Shown here in pieces: positions 54,017-63,648 of a stretch of DNA of 64,000 nt. Where the stretch lies: assembly GCF_030316135.1 (NCBI RefSeq), contig NZ_CP128185.1:1674001-1738000 (forward strand). The letters run 5' to 3'. The translations under genes and the position numbers were made by a program. Source of the stretch: Aliiglaciecola sp. LCG003 (lineage in GTDB: Bacteria > Pseudomonadota > Gammaproteobacteria > Enterobacterales > Alteromonadaceae). The notes beneath the pieces are model-generated. The model was given only the letters and a program-made list of their open reading frames with translations. It was not told the origin of the DNA and did not search any database. How positions within the stretch are numbered: position 1 is the first letter of the stretch; the number at the start of each line of letters is the position of its first letter.

Positions 54017-54199
54017 TTACGCTTGCGTATTGATCTGCGAGCCCACTCGGCTATCTGCGGATGGATTATTTTCAGCTGCCGGTTGTTGTTGGCTAGGTGA
54101 CTCTAATTCAGCCTGTCGCTGTTGTGTTTCAACTTGACGGGCTTGCTGCTGAGGTGCGGCTTGTGCAGCAGCGCTGCTGGTTGAAGAACCTATTTCCAT
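54017..54199 (-). CDS. Small Gln/Ala-rich protein
   Basis: Protein of 60 aa from ATG 54199 with an AGAGG site 10 bases upstream; the longer frame to 54253 has no such site. Low complexity: Gln, Ala, Ser and Glu with no hydrophobic segment. Similar small disordered proteins occur in Alteromonadales. No function can be suggested. Confidence 0.55.
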   Translation of the reverse strand: MEIGSSTSSAAAQAAPQQQARQVETQQRQAELESPSQQQPAAENNPSADSRVGSQINTQA

Positions 54200-54277
54200 T
54201 TCACTGAACCTCTGGTTGAATGTTATTGATAAATAATCGTGTTTGTTAAGCATAGTACAGAAAAATACGCTATGCGA

Positions 54278-54898
54278 TTATTCGATTAAAATTTTACTCA
54301 ACTGTTGTTGCATAAAGTTCGCAATGATTGGTTGAGCATCCAGATTCGGGTGTATACCATCCCTTTGCATTAAGGCGTTGTCCAAGGCAATATCTTGCAT
54401 GAAAAACGGAATCAACGGCAGTTGATTATCACTCGCTAGCGCTTGATACATACCAGTAAACATTTGGTTGTATCGGCGACCATAGTTTGTCGGTATTTGC
54501 ATTTGCTGCACAATTACCGCTACGTTTTGTTGCTTTGCAAGGTCTATCATCGCCTGAAGGTTTTCTCGCATCTTATTTACCGGGTGGCCTTGAAGTCCGT
54601 CATTTCCGCCTAATTCAATATATAAGTGAGTGGGACTGTGTTGAGCCAATAGCCGTGGCAGTCTGGCTAAGCCCCCATCGGTGGTTTCACCGCTAATTGC
54701 GGCGTTTACAACGATTATACGCTGGTCTTGCCACGCATTTTGTAACAAACTAACCCAACCTTGTTCTTGTTTTAACCCGTATGCAGCGCTTAGGCTATCA
54801 CCCAGCACTAGCATTTTGGTCGGCTCAGATTGCTCAGATTGCTCAGATTGTTCCGCAGCTAAGTGATCTGAAAAGACCAACAGCGGTATAAACAGCAT
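54278..54898 (-). CDS. tesA: Arylesterase / lysophospholipase TesA (SGNH hydrolase)
   Basis: Periplasmic hydrolase of about 206 aa with thioesterase, esterase and lysophospholipase activity in the family. Signal peptide about 1-15. An EQSEQSEQSE repeat precedes the catalytic core. Block I is VLGDSLSAAYG (Ser35), block III IELGGNDG, block V DGIHPN with Asp and His. The start at 54898 fits the signal peptide, although the ribosome site is weak; a frame extension to 54994 overlaps ybbA. It is divergent from ybbA, as in many gammaproteobacteria. Confidence 0.9.
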   Translation of the reverse strand: MLFIPLLVFSDHLAAEQSEQSEQSEPTKMLVLGDSLSAAYGLKQEQGWVSLLQNAWQDQRIIVVNAAISGETTDGGLARLPRLLAQHSPTHLYIELGGNDGLQGHPVNKMRENLQAMIDLAKQQNVAVIVQQMQIPTNYGRRYNQMFTGMYQALASDNQLPLIPFFMQDIALDNALMQRDGIHPNLDAQPIIANFMQQQLSKILIE

Positions 54899-54947
54899 GA
54901 TTACTTTTAACAGACGGCTAACGTCTTCTTTAAACCATAAGTACACT

Positions 54948-55685
54948 ATGACAACGACTCCTGAAATAATGATAGAAACCAAACAGATCACCAAAATAGT
55001 GAATACGAATGAAGGTGAACTTCAGATCCTTCAACCAATTAGCTTTAAAGTCAAGGCGGGTGAGTCGGTTGCCATTGTGGGTGCGTCCGGCTCCGGCAAA
55101 TCAACTTTGTTAAGTTTGTTGGCCGGCTTAGACCAAGTCAGCGGCGGTGAAATCTACCTTGATGGTGCCAATTTACACGGCATGAATGAGGAACAACGTG
55201 CTCGCTTGAGAGGTGAAAAAGTGGGTTTCATTTTCCAAAGTTTCATGTTGGTGCAGAGTTTAACCGCCTTAGAAAATATTATGCTTCCGGCAGAAATTGC
55301 TGGATTAGACAACGCTAAAGCTTTAGGTCAGCAAATCCTTGAGCAAGTTGGCTTAGGCCATCGCGGCAGTCATTATCCCAACCAATTGTCTGGTGGGGAG
55401 CAGCAACGAGTAGCGATTGCTCGCGCCTTTATCACTAAACCAAAGATTTTGTTTGCCGATGAACCTACCGGTAATTTAGACGCGGCAAATAGCCATAAGG
55501 TTGAAGAACTGCTGTTCGACTTGAATCGTGACTCAGACACTACATTAGTTCTAGTCACTCACGATGCTAATCTAGCTAAAAAATGTCAGCGACAGTTACA
55601 GATGCAGGCCGGGAGTTTACAGGAAATTACAGCCTCGGATGATCTTACCGATGAAACGACTCCAGCAAAACAACAGGTTGGCTAA
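54948..55685 (+). CDS. ybbA: ABC transporter ATP-binding protein YbbA
   Basis: ATPase of 245 aa with Walker A GASGSGKSTLLSLLAGLD, signature LSGGEQQRVAIARAFI and Walker B ILFADEPTGNLD. ATG 54948 is chosen: the frame extension to 54897 would run into the tesA start. It works with YbbP as a LolD-like/MacB-like ABC complex. The permease gene starts 2 bases later. Confidence 0.93.
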   Translation: MTTTPEIMIETKQITKIVNTNEGELQILQPISFKVKAGESVAIVGASGSGKSTLLSLLAGLDQVSGGEIYLDGANLHGMNEEQRARLRGEKVGFIFQSFMLVQSLTALENIMLPAEIAGLDNAKALGQQILEQVGLGHRGSHYPNQLSGGEQQRVAIARAFITKPKILFADEPTGNLDAANSHKVEELLFDLNRDSDTTLVLVTHDANLAKKCQRQLQMQAGSLQEITASDDLTDETTPAKQQVG

Positions 55686-55687
55686 AG

Positions 55688-58204
55688 ATGAATAATGCAT
55701 TTAATCTTGCTTGGCGATTATTCAAACACGAGGCTAAACGAGGTGAGTTAACTATCATTTTGTTCGCCATCATACTGTCGGTTGCATCTGTGCTATCTCT
55801 TTCACTATTTAGTGAACGATTACAAGGGGCGCTGACTGACCAAACTGCTGAATTTATAGCTGCCGACAGATTACTTGATGCTGACAAGCCCGTTGATCCT
55901 AGTTGGATTGAAAAAGCCCAACAAATGGGATTACAAACCACTCAGCAAGTTTATGCTCGCTCAATGGTGTTTGCTAACCAACAAATGACACTGACCAGTC
56001 TTAGAGCAGCAGATCAAGGTTATCCACTTAAAGGTGAGTTGAAGGTATCCTTACAACTCTTTGATTTAGGTCAAGCTAGTAAAGAATTACCTGCAAGGGG
56101 TGAAGCATGGGCGGAGTCTCGGCTATTTCAAACTCTGGGTCTGTCGATTGGTGATGAAATTGAAGTGGGTGACCAGGCATTTAAACTCACCAAGGTGATC
56201 ACTTCCGTACCCGACTCAGGCTTTAGCGTATTTGGCGGTAATCCTAAGGTCCTTATAAATTTTGCAGATCTAGCTGCCACCAATATTACTGGTCCAGGCA
56301 GCCGCGTCACCTATACCTACTTTTTCGTCGGGGATACTAGTGTACTAAACCAGTATTATGACTGGCTACAACCAAAACTTGATAGGGAATTACATAAGTG
56401 GATGTCTGTCGAGGATGATGATTCACCCATAGGGCGCTCTGTGGGAAAAGCAGAACAATATTTTTTACTCGCTAGTTTACTTGCCATTGTGCTCGCCGCT
56501 GTTTCTATAGCGGTTGCAGCTCAGCGCTACAGCCAACGTCATTATGATCCTGTTGCCATAATGAAAACCTTGGGCGCGAGTAAACAAATGGTGCAACGAG
56601 TTTATCTCTATCAAATTTCATTTATCACCCTATTGGGTATCGTGCTTGGCACGATAGCGGGCTTGATAATTCAACAACTGGTGGTAACTGCAATAGCAGA
56701 TCAAGTGACCGTATCGATGGATGTTTGGCATTGGCGTCCACTGTTAATCGCCATTTTTACGGGAGTAGTGTGCGCTGTGCTGTTCTCCTTATATCCCTTA
56801 CTAAAACTGTTCTCCGTCCCGCCTCTGAGGGTGCTACGACGAGATTTAGGCGCGAATATGAGTTCTCGCCTGGTGCAATTTGGCGCAACCGGATCGGCCA
56901 TTTTATTACTTATGTGGGCGTATAGTCAGAATCTCAAAATAAGCTTGATCCTGTTTGTGTCAGGGATCATCTTGGTGGCCGCGTTATTGCTAATAACTTA
57001 CCTTCTGATTGGGGTCGGGCGCAAGTTAGGTCAGGGTAAAATGGGAGCTTGGCAGCTTGCTTGGGCGCGGATAAAACGTCGCGCCATGGATAACAGTGTT
57101 CAGCTCATCAGCTTTTCCATCACTATCATGTTGTTATTAGTGGTGTTAGTGATGCGCAATGACATGGTGTCTCAATGGCGAGATCAACTGCCCCAAGGCA
57201 CGCCTAATTATTTTCTAACCAATATCACTGAACAACAAAAACCAGATTTAATTAGTCACTTCCAAGAAGATGGGGTAGAGACCGGAACATTCTTCCCAGT
57301 CGTGCGGGCACGCTTTGTGGCGATAAACAGTGACAAGATCCGCACCGCGGTAAGTAAAGAAGACGAAGATCAGCAAGATCAGGGGCGCAATGGTCTAGGT
57401 CGGGAAGCGAATCTCACATGGAGCGATACCCTTCAAAATGAGAATCGTATTGTTCAGGGTGAATGGTTTAAAGACGGACCTCCCGCTGAGCCTTACGGCG
57501 TGTCTGTGGAAGAGCGATTAGCCGAACGTTTAGGCATAGCGCTTGGTGATACTTTAACCTTCAATATTGGTAGTGAGGTAGTCGATGTAAAAGTGACCAG
57601 TATGCGCGAGGTAAATTGGCAAAGCATGCAACCTAATTTCTTTTTCGTGTTGCAGCCAGAGGTGATGGCATCGTATCTACCCACCTATATCACTAGTTTT
57701 CATTTACCCACAGAACAAAAAGCGCAGATTGCCGAATTGATGCGACCTTTCGCCAGCGTGACCTTGTTTGATGTGGATGCACGAATTAATCAATTACGAG
57801 AAATTGTCGATCAAGTGTCCTTAGCTGTTGAGTTTATCTTAGTGTTGGTGCTGATCGCTGGAGCTCTGGTACTGATTGCACAAGTGCAAGCTAGTATGGA
57901 TGAGCGGCAACAGGAGTTGGCCATCCTTCGCACACTGGGCGCCAAGGGCAGTATGATCCGAGCTAGTGTGATATACGAGTTTGTTATTATAGGGGGGGTA
58001 GCCGGTGCCATGGCCGCTTTTGCTAACGAACTAACCTTATATTTGTTGCAGACTCAAGTCTTCCAGATGGAGGCCAAAATTCACTTAGAATATTGGCTGC
58101 TAGCGCCGCTAGTGGGTGCCACTGTGGTGGGCATACTGGGTGCGGCAGGGTGTTGGCGTTTGTTAACTCTCAATACCAGTCAATTACTACGTAAAATGGT
58201 ATAA
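55688..58204 (+). CDS. ybbP: ABC transporter permease YbbP
   Basis: Large permease of 838 aa with two FtsX-like halves. Helix 1 is at about 20-40, three helices at about 255-390, further helices near 395-430, one near 480, and three near 710-830. It contains VAIMKTLGASKQMVQRVYLYQ and LAILRTLGAKGSMIRASVIYE, the coupling segments. Two periplasmic core domains lie between. It is the partner of YbbA and works in the inner membrane. Function is not established; the link to tesA is by gene order only. Confidence 0.92.
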   Translation: MNNAFNLAWRLFKHEAKRGELTIILFAIILSVASVLSLSLFSERLQGALTDQTAEFIAADRLLDADKPVDPSWIEKAQQMGLQTTQQVYARSMVFANQQMTLTSLRAADQGYPLKGELKVSLQLFDLGQASKELPARGEAWAESRLFQTLGLSIGDEIEVGDQAFKLTKVITSVPDSGFSVFGGNPKVLINFADLAATNITGPGSRVTYTYFFVGDTSVLNQYYDWLQPKLDRELHKWMSVEDDDSPIGRSVGKAEQYFLLASLLAIVLAAVSIAVAAQRYSQRHYDPVAIMKTLGASKQMVQRVYLYQISFITLLGIVLGTIAGLIIQQLVVTAIADQVTVSMDVWHWRPLLIAIFTGVVCAVLFSLYPLLKLFSVPPLRVLRRDLGANMSSRLVQFGATGSAILLLMWAYSQNLKISLILFVSGIILVAALLLITYLLIGVGRKLGQGKMGAWQLAWARIKRRAMDNSVQLISFSITIMLLLVVLVMRNDMVSQWRDQLPQGTPNYFLTNITEQQKPDLISHFQEDGVETGTFFPVVRARFVAINSDKIRTAVSKEDEDQQDQGRNGLGREANLTWSDTLQNENRIVQGEWFKDGPPAEPYGVSVEERLAERLGIALGDTLTFNIGSEVVDVKVTSMREVNWQSMQPNFFFVLQPEVMASYLPTYITSFHLPTEQKAQIAELMRPFASVTLFDVDARINQLREIVDQVSLAVEFILVLVLIAGALVLIAQVQASMDERQQELAILRTLGAKGSMIRASVIYEFVIIGGVAGAMAAFANELTLYLLQTQVFQMEAKIHLEYWLLAPLVGATVVGILGAAGCWRLLTLNTSQLLRKMV

Positions 58205-58230
58205 GCACGCTAGTTGGAAATGTAAAACTT

Positions 58231-58259
58231 AATAGCCTAGCTCAAAGCGCTAGGCTATT
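58231..58259. terminator. Shared terminator between ybbP and yfcH
   Basis: AATAGCCTAGC (58231-58241) and GCTAGGCTATT (58249-58259) form an 11-bp perfect stem around TCAAAGC. It overlaps the last codons of yfcH, so it can serve both converging genes. Confidence 0.75.
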
Positions 58260-59141
58260 TAATGCATCGTCAATATCGTTATAAATAAATGTAAAACCAT
58301 CCTCGGTTAATCGAGTAGGCAACACATTCTGCCCGTAAATCAACAAGTCGGCCATTTCACCCATCAGTAGTTTCAATATTATTGGCGGAGTAGAAATCAC
58401 GCTGGGGCGGTTGATCGCACTGGCCAATGCATAGGAAAATTGCTTGTTGGTTACAGGGACTGGAGCCGTAAAGTTATACACCCCTTTACATTTTTGGTGT
58501 TCCAGTAGAAACAGTATGCCATCCACCATATCGTCAATGTGGATCCAAGACATATAATGCTCTCCTGATCCGATAGGCCCGCCCAAGCCAAATTTAAACG
58601 GTAATACCATCTTATTTAAAGCGCCGCCATTGCTGGCGAGTACTATCCCTGTTCGCAATATACATACCCGGCTAGAGGCTTGAGCTCTTAGGGCGATATC
58701 TTCCCAAGTCTTACATAGCCTATGGCTAAACTCGTCATAAGGCGCAGAGAATGTCTCATCAATAGGGGTTTGATCTTGTCTACCGTAAAAACCAACGGCG
58801 GAGCCGCTTATAAATACCTCGGGAGGACTTTCACTGGCGTTTATCAAAGTCACTAATTCTTCGGTAATACTCCAACGACTTTGCTCTAGTTTGCGCTTTT
58901 GTGAATCACTCCAGCGTTTATTGACAATGGGCTCACCGGCAAGATTGATCACTGCCTGATATTCATCAAGGTTCTCAAGCTGGCTCAAGTCTTTGATAAG
59001 TGCGATGCCTTCAGGCAATTGGGCCTTAGCCGATTCCAACGAACGTGTGAGGACGGTGATAGTATGATTGTGAGTTAACAATCTTGGAATTAATGTAGAG
59101 CCGATTAAACCGGTTCCTCCGGTAATAAGTATGTTCAACAT
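58242..59141 (-). CDS. yfcH: TIGR01777-family NAD(P)-dependent epimerase YfcH
   Basis: Extended short-chain dehydrogenase of 299 aa. GGTGLIGSTLIPRLL at 8-22 gives the Rossmann motif. AVINLAGEPIVNKRWSDSQKRKLEQSR and GSAVGFYGRQDQTPIDETF are diagnostic of the YfcH group, and the C-terminal DUF1731 region (LLMGEMADLLIYGQNVLPTRLTEDGFTF) is intact. Encoded 8 bases downstream of folX, the order known from E. coli. Substrate unknown. Confidence 0.93.
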   Translation of the reverse strand: MLNILITGGTGLIGSTLIPRLLTHNHTITVLTRSLESAKAQLPEGIALIKDLSQLENLDEYQAVINLAGEPIVNKRWSDSQKRKLEQSRWSITEELVTLINASESPPEVFISGSAVGFYGRQDQTPIDETFSAPYDEFSHRLCKTWEDIALRAQASSRVCILRTGIVLASNGGALNKMVLPFKFGLGGPIGSGEHYMSWIHIDDMVDGILFLLEHQKCKGVYNFTAPVPVTNKQFSYALASAINRPSVISTPPIILKLLMGEMADLLIYGQNVLPTRLTEDGFTFIYNDIDDALNSLAL

Positions 59142-59149
59142 GTTTTAAT

Positions 59150-59515
59150 TTACTCTTTTGAGCAAGAAAGACACAAGGACACTGAATCAGAAAAGCGCAG
59201 TGCGTGGGGTTTATCAACTTCGGCTTCTGCATAGGTTACCCAAGGATGTTCAGCGGCAATTGCCAGCACATCGGAGGTAAGTTTTTCAAGTAGCGAAAAG
59301 CGATTATCTTCTACTAATTTAATGATCCGCTTAGTGATTGTTTTGTAATTTAGAGCATCTTGCATATCATCTGAGTCGGTTGCATGACTTGCGTTGTAGG
59401 TGATTTTCACATTGACCACTACGTCTTGCTTATTAAGTATTTCATCTTCATTTATGCCGATATAAGTGCGCAATCGCAGGTTTTTGATACGTATGGTGGC
59501 TGAATTCAACTTCAT
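59150..59515 (-). CDS. folX: Dihydroneopterin triphosphate 2'-epimerase FolX
   Basis: Tunnelling-fold enzyme of 121 aa related to Fol[37 protein letters not shown] and [55 protein letters not shown] give the FolX pattern, with the conserved Glu in EVDKP. It converts dihydroneopterin triphosphate to its monapterin epimer. Divergent from the AI-2E family gene; operon with yfcH. Confidence 0.92.
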   Translation of the reverse strand: MKLNSATIRIKNLRLRTYIGINEDEILNKQDVVVNVKITYNASHATDSDDMQDALNYKTITKRIIKLVEDNRFSLLEKLTSDVLAIAAEHPWVTYAEAEVDKPHALRFSDSVSLCLSCSKE

Positions 59516-59628
59516 TTATAGCATTCCCTTAATTTTAGTAAGTAAACTGTGTTGTTGGTTAGTTTTCATTGGCTTACATTTCTGTTAATTTGTCACTTTG
59601 TTGTTGTTCAAATTTGTGAATATACTAT

Positions 59629-60678
59629 ATGGAAATTAAGTCACCAACTGCGGTGAAAGCCTTACTGGTCTTAGCCAGTTTGGTTATAGTGCTTGCGGGC
59701 ATTAAAGCTGCTAGCGCTATCGTTGTTCCCTTCTTGTTATCAGTCTTTATCGCTATGGCATGCAACCCGATTATAAATTGGGCCAGCCGTTATAAAATCC
59801 CTCGTTGGCTATCTGTTATATCAGTAATACTGTTAATTGTAATATTTGGATTCATGTTAGCAGGTCTTGTGGGTAACTCTATGGCTGAATTTCGCCAAAA
59901 TCTGCCCAATTATAAGCAACAATTAAGCGGAGAATTGGTTTGGGTGACCACAAAATTAGAAAGCACTTTTAACATTGAAGTAAACAGTGAATTGTTAGTT
60001 TCCTATTTAGATCCGGCTATTGCAATGAATATGGCGACTAATCTTCTTACCAGTCTTGGTGGAGTTTTAACCAATTTTCTACTGATATTATTAACCGTAG
60101 TATTTATGTTATTTGAGGCTGAATCCGTGCCTAAAAAAATCCATATTGCGCTGGATGATCCGTCGATGAAAATCCGCCAAGTGGATAAGTTTTTACTTTC
60201 AGTTAAAAATTATTTAGTCATCAAAACCGTTGTGAGTATAGCCACTGGGGGAGTTATAGGGCTGTGGTTGTATTTCCTTGGTGTTGATCATTTCCTATTG
60301 TGGGCAGTTTTAGCTTTTTTACTCAATTTTATTCCCAATATTGGTTCTATTATCGCTGCCGTGCCTGCGGTTTTATTGGCTTTTGTACAATTAGGTCCTG
60401 GAATTGCTGGGTTAGTAGCATTAGGCTATGTGGTCAGTAATACTGTTATGGGTAATGTGATAGAGCCTAGATTTATGGGCCGTGGTTTAGGTCTGTCGAC
60501 CTTAGTCGTGTTTTTATCATTGATTTTTTGGGGATGGTTGTTGGGGACAGTGGGAATGTTGCTGTCGGTACCACTTACCATGATCGTCAAAATTGCCTTG
60601 GAGTCGAATCAAGATACTCAATGGATCGCATTACTACTTGATAGTGAAGACAACGTCGAAGCCCGTCAAGATGCCTAA
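59629..60678 (+). CDS. AI-2E family transporter
   Basis: Membrane protein of 349 aa with about eight helices. Family motifs: PFLLSVFIAMACNPIINWASRYKIPRWLS near 30, LLTVVFMLFEAE near 153, LAFLLNFIPNIGSIIAAVPAVLLAF near 228 and NTVMGNVIEPRFMGRGLGLSTLVVFLSLIFWGWLLGTVGMLLSVPLTMIVKI near 270. The family includes the putative AI-2 exporter TqsA and Na+/H+ antiporters; the substrate here cannot be told. No ribosome site stands out. Confidence 0.9.
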   Translation: MEIKSPTAVKALLVLASLVIVLAGIKAASAIVVPFLLSVFIAMACNPIINWASRYKIPRWLSVISVILLIVIFGFMLAGLVGNSMAEFRQNLPNYKQQLSGELVWVTTKLESTFNIEVNSELLVSYLDPAIAMNMATNLLTSLGGVLTNFLLILLTVVFMLFEAESVPKKIHIALDDPSMKIRQVDKFLLSVKNYLVIKTVVSIATGGVIGLWLYFLGVDHFLLWAVLAFLLNFIPNIGSIIAAVPAVLLAFVQLGPGIAGLVALGYVVSNTVMGNVIEPRFMGRGLGLSTLVVFLSLIFWGWLLGTVGMLLSVPLTMIVKIALESNQDTQWIALLLDSEDNVEARQDA

Positions 60679-60728
60679 GGGCAATACAATAGCAAGCGTT
60701 TGCCTCGTTCAGGGGAAGCGCCTCAGTA

Positions 60729-62054
60729 TTAGCCTTGGTGAACCGGGAAGGTGAGTGCTATTGAAGCGCCGCCAAGGGGGGAGTTGGCAATAGTCAAGCT
60801 GCCGTTGTAGGCGCTGACCAAATCTGTCACCAATGCCAAGCCTATACCTTGGCCTTCAATGTAACTGTCCAAGCGAGTGCCTCGTTGTAACAAGGCTTCT
60901 CGATGCTCTGGGGCTATGCCCGGACCGTCATCATCAATCACGATGCGCAGAAGCAAATTTGTCTGGCTAGCGTTAATTGAAACCTTATGGGTAGCTGCTT
61001 TGCAGGCGTTATCTAGTAAGTTTCCAAGCATCTCCATAAGGTCTGTCTTGTCGCCGTGAAATGCACAGCCCTCAGCGACACCCACGGATAAATGTAACGC
61101 CTTAGCCGCATGGACCTTGAGCATCGCATTGTGTAGTTTAGCTACAATAGGTGCGACCTCAATAGCCTGTTCCCAGCCGCTGCCAGTGCCCGCTACAGCC
61201 CGTTTCAGTTGCCGTTGAATAATGTTGTCAATCTGCTTCAGCGGCTCTAGGGTGGATTTGGGCAGTTGTTCATTGCCTAGCAATACTGCTAATGGCGTTT
61301 TTAGGCTATGAGCTAAATCACTCAAACTGTTTTTGTAGCGACTTCGTTGCTGTTGCTCGGTATTAAGTAGGTGATTAATACTGCTTTTTAGTTTTTCTAG
61401 TTCTGGAGGGTAGGGATTAGTAATCCGCTCGATTTGGCCTTGTTCGGCTTGTTTGATTTGCTCAATCAAGGTATTGATTGGGCTTAGCGCCATATTCATA
61501 CTGATCAATAACAGTATCAACAATAATAAGCCTATGAAGCCCAACCAGTACCATAATGTATTAGCGAAAGTTTGACGTTCTTTATCAAACATACGCTTAT
61601 CTTGAATGATAAAGAAACTGACGGGGACAAAGTCGTGTTTTTTTTCAAATTCTGCGGTATATGAAAACAAAAAATAGTCCGACACCAAATGGTAATTTTG
61701 AATAAACACCTCTTGGCCAATATCTGCTACCTTCAGCTCAGGCTGTTGGATCCAATTTAACGTAGACAAGGATTGCCAGACGGTTTCCCCATCGATTTTA
61801 ATAAATGCATATAAGCCTGAGCCGGGTATATTTAATCTGTCGTTGAATAATTGTTCAGGCATGTCAGGTTGCCCATCGATCATTTCGAACTCTGCTATCA
61901 GGGTTAGACTCTGCACTCTAAGTTGCTCAAGCATAGATTGACTAAGACTATTGGTATAAGCCTGTTCTAGGGTAATGACAGTTAAAGGAATGAAAAGCAA
62001 AAGTGCCACTAGGGTGGCGGCAAAACTGCGTAAGCGTAGCGATAACTTGATCAT
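60729..62054 (-). CDS. PhoQ-like sensor histidine kinase
   Basis: Protein of 441 aa with helix 1 at about 8-29, a periplasmic PAS-like domain of about 130 residues, helix 2 at about 168-190, a HAMP-like linker, His box SDLAHSLKTPLAVLLG near 247, N box EMLGNLLDNACKAA and G boxes DDGPGI and GQGIGLAL. The arrangement resembles PhoQ. It overlaps the response regulator gene by 4 bases. The signal is unknown; acidic residues typical of Mg2+ sensing are not prominent in the sensor. Confidence 0.9.
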   Translation of the reverse strand: MIKLSLRLRSFAATLVALLLFIPLTVITLEQAYTNSLSQSMLEQLRVQSLTLIAEFEMIDGQPDMPEQLFNDRLNIPGSGLYAFIKIDGETVWQSLSTLNWIQQPELKVADIGQEVFIQNYHLVSDYFLFSYTAEFEKKHDFVPVSFFIIQDKRMFDKERQTFANTLWYWLGFIGLLLLILLLISMNMALSPINTLIEQIKQAEQGQIERITNPYPPELEKLKSSINHLLNTEQQQRSRYKNSLSDLAHSLKTPLAVLLGNEQLPKSTLEPLKQIDNIIQRQLKRAVAGTGSGWEQAIEVAPIVAKLHNAMLKVHAAKALHLSVGVAEGCAFHGDKTDLMEMLGNLLDNACKAATHKVSINASQTNLLLRIVIDDDGPGIAPEHREALLQRGTRLDSYIEGQGIGLALVTDLVSAYNGSLTIANSPLGGASIALTFPVHQG

Positions 62055-62725
62055 AGTTCTCGATTAATTCGGTAGCCTCGGCCCCTTAATGTTTCGATGG
62101 GCTTGAAATGCCCATCAGGATCAAGCTTCTTGCGTAAGCGTCCAACAAAGACTTCAATAACATTGCTATCTAAATCAAAATCTTGATCGTAAATGTGCTC
62201 GGTTAATTCAGTTTTTGACACGATTTTTTGCGGATTGAGCAGCAAATACTCCAACACTTTATATTCGTATGCGGTGAGATCTAGCGGATTACCCGACACA
62301 GTTACCTCTTCAGCTGTGGTATCTAATACTATGGGTCCTTTTTCAATCAACGGATTGGCTTGTCCTGCTGCTCGACGAATAAGGGCTTTAGCCCGCGCCA
62401 GCAATTCTTCATTATGGAAGGGTTTAGTGAGGTAATCGTCAGCGCCTGCCTCTAATCCTTCAACTTTTTCTTGCCAGCGATCGCGGGCGGTAAGAATGAG
62501 TATTGGGCAGGTTACCTTGTTTTTTCGCGCTTGCTGAATCACCTCAAAACCGTCCATAATGGGCAGGCCAATATCAATTATTGCCAAGTCATAAGGGTAT
62601 TCATTGAGGAAATAGCTAGCCTTTTTTCCGTCATCTGCTAAATCAACACTGTAGCCATTATGCTGCAATAGTTGATCTAGTTGGGTGAGTAAGCGACTGT
62701 CATCCTCTACCACCAAAATACGCAT
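62051..62725 (-). CDS. PhoP-like response regulator (OmpR family)
   Basis: Protein of 224 aa. Receiver 1-120 with acidic pair Glu7/Asp8/Asp9, phospho-acceptor Asp51 (AIIDIGLPIMDGF), Thr in LILTARD and Lys in YLTKPF. C-terminal winged helix at about 128-224 with LTAYEYKVLEYLLLNPQKIVSKTELTEHIYD and RLRKKLDPDGHFKPIETLRGRGYRI. Middle gene of PepSY-RR-HK operon; the start is TAATG-coupled to the PepSY gene. Confidence 0.94.
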   Translation of the reverse strand: MRILVVEDDSRLLTQLDQLLQHNGYSVDLADDGKKASYFLNEYPYDLAIIDIGLPIMDGFEVIQQARKNKVTCPILILTARDRWQEKVEGLEAGADDYLTKPFHNEELLARAKALIRRAAGQANPLIEKGPIVLDTTAEEVTVSGNPLDLTAYEYKVLEYLLLNPQKIVSKTELTEHIYDQDFDLDSNVIEVFVGRLRKKLDPDGHFKPIETLRGRGYRINREL

Positions 62726-63003
62726 TATTTATCCTTACTACGTTGTTTGGTTACTTGCCCTGAACGCTTATCAACATCAACAGTGACCACCCGTCCGGAC
62801 TTTTGTAACACTTTAACTTTGTATTTTGTTTTACTTTGATCCACCCTCAACACTCTACCTTTGGCTTGTTGTTGGGCCTTTTGCACGGCTTGTGCTTTGT
62901 CGATTTCTGCATTACCGTTATTTTGAGCAGACACCTGGCCTGCAAATAGCAATGTCAGCAGTAATAAGAAAACATGTAAAGCCCATTTAGCCTGCATAAT
63001 CAA
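62725..63003 (-). CDS. PepSY-domain small exported protein
   Basis: Protein of 92 aa with a signal peptide (1-26, GQVSAQ). A PepSY-like domain follows: AVQKAQQQAKGRVLRVDQSKTKYKVKVLQKSGRVVTVDVDKRSGQV. PepSY proteins of this size are common upstream of PhoP/PhoQ-like operons, where they may modulate the sensor. Stop and next start overlap (TAATG). Met3 is an alternative start. Confidence 0.88.
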   Translation of the reverse strand: MIMQAKWALHVFLLLLTLLFAGQVSAQNNGNAEIDKAQAVQKAQQQAKGRVLRVDQSKTKYKVKVLQKSGRVVTVDVDKRSGQVTKQRSKDK

Positions 63004-63053
63004 AATTCTGTCCCAAAAATTAAATTGGCGTTTGTAATCAAATCTGATGATTT

Positions 63054-63563
63054 CTACCCAAGAGGTGGAACTCTAACACGTACCTTAATTTTGTCACCAG
63101 GATGATGCTGCATAAAGGTTTCATAAGCCTCACCGTGATAGCGGTATTTTACGTCATATCCTTTGATTTTTCTTACTTTTTTATTTGACTGGTAAACTGT
63201 CTCGCAACGTTCGACTATTTGGCTATTGTGATGGTCATGGTAGCCGCTGCTGCCGATTATTCCACCGACAAGGGCACCAGCAACTGTACTGGCACGGTTA
63301 TCTCCAATGATATTGCCGATTGCACCACCAATTACCGCGCCCGTAAGAGTCGAGCCGGTCCGGTGGCCAGAGTGTCTATTAGCATGTCGGCTTCTACGTT
63401 CAATGGGATAACATTGCTGCTGAGGCTGAGACACATAAACATAATGGTAGACTGGTTTTGCCTTTACCACTTTAGCGTAATCATAGTAGCTTTGAGCAAT
63501 CGCACTGCCAGTTGATAATCCTAGGGCAATAACAGCAAAGCTAATCAGTTTAAGTTTGTGCAT
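63054..63563 (-). CDS. Glycine-zipper 2TM-domain protein
   Basis: Protein of 169 aa with a signal peptide (1-23, SAIAQS), a basic, His-rich middle part (ERRSRHANRHSGHRTG) and a glycine-zipper region at about 72-108 (GAVIGGAIGNIIG, then AGALVGGIIGS). A C-terminal domain carries Cys (VERCETVYQ) and KGYDVKYRYHG. This is the Rickettsia 17-kDa antigen-like 2TM family. Envelope protein of unknown role. It may be cotranscribed with the PepSY gene, 50 bases on. Confidence 0.85.
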   Translation of the reverse strand: MHKLKLISFAVIALGLSTGSAIAQSYYDYAKVVKAKPVYHYVYVSQPQQQCYPIERRSRHANRHSGHRTGSTLTGAVIGGAIGNIIGDNRASTVAGALVGGIIGSSGYHDHHNSQIVERCETVYQSNKKVRKIKGYDVKYRYHGEAYETFMQHHPGDKIKVRVRVPPLG

Positions 63564-63648
63564 GACATCTCTCCTTGTTAAGACTAGATGCCATCTTAGG
63601 TGAGAGAATCTGAACTTTAGCTGAATTGTTCGTTAATCAAAAGGTGGT

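Noticed and set aside
54898-54994. Longer N terminus for tesA
   Set aside because: It would overlap the divergent ybbA start and remove the signal peptide from the N terminus.
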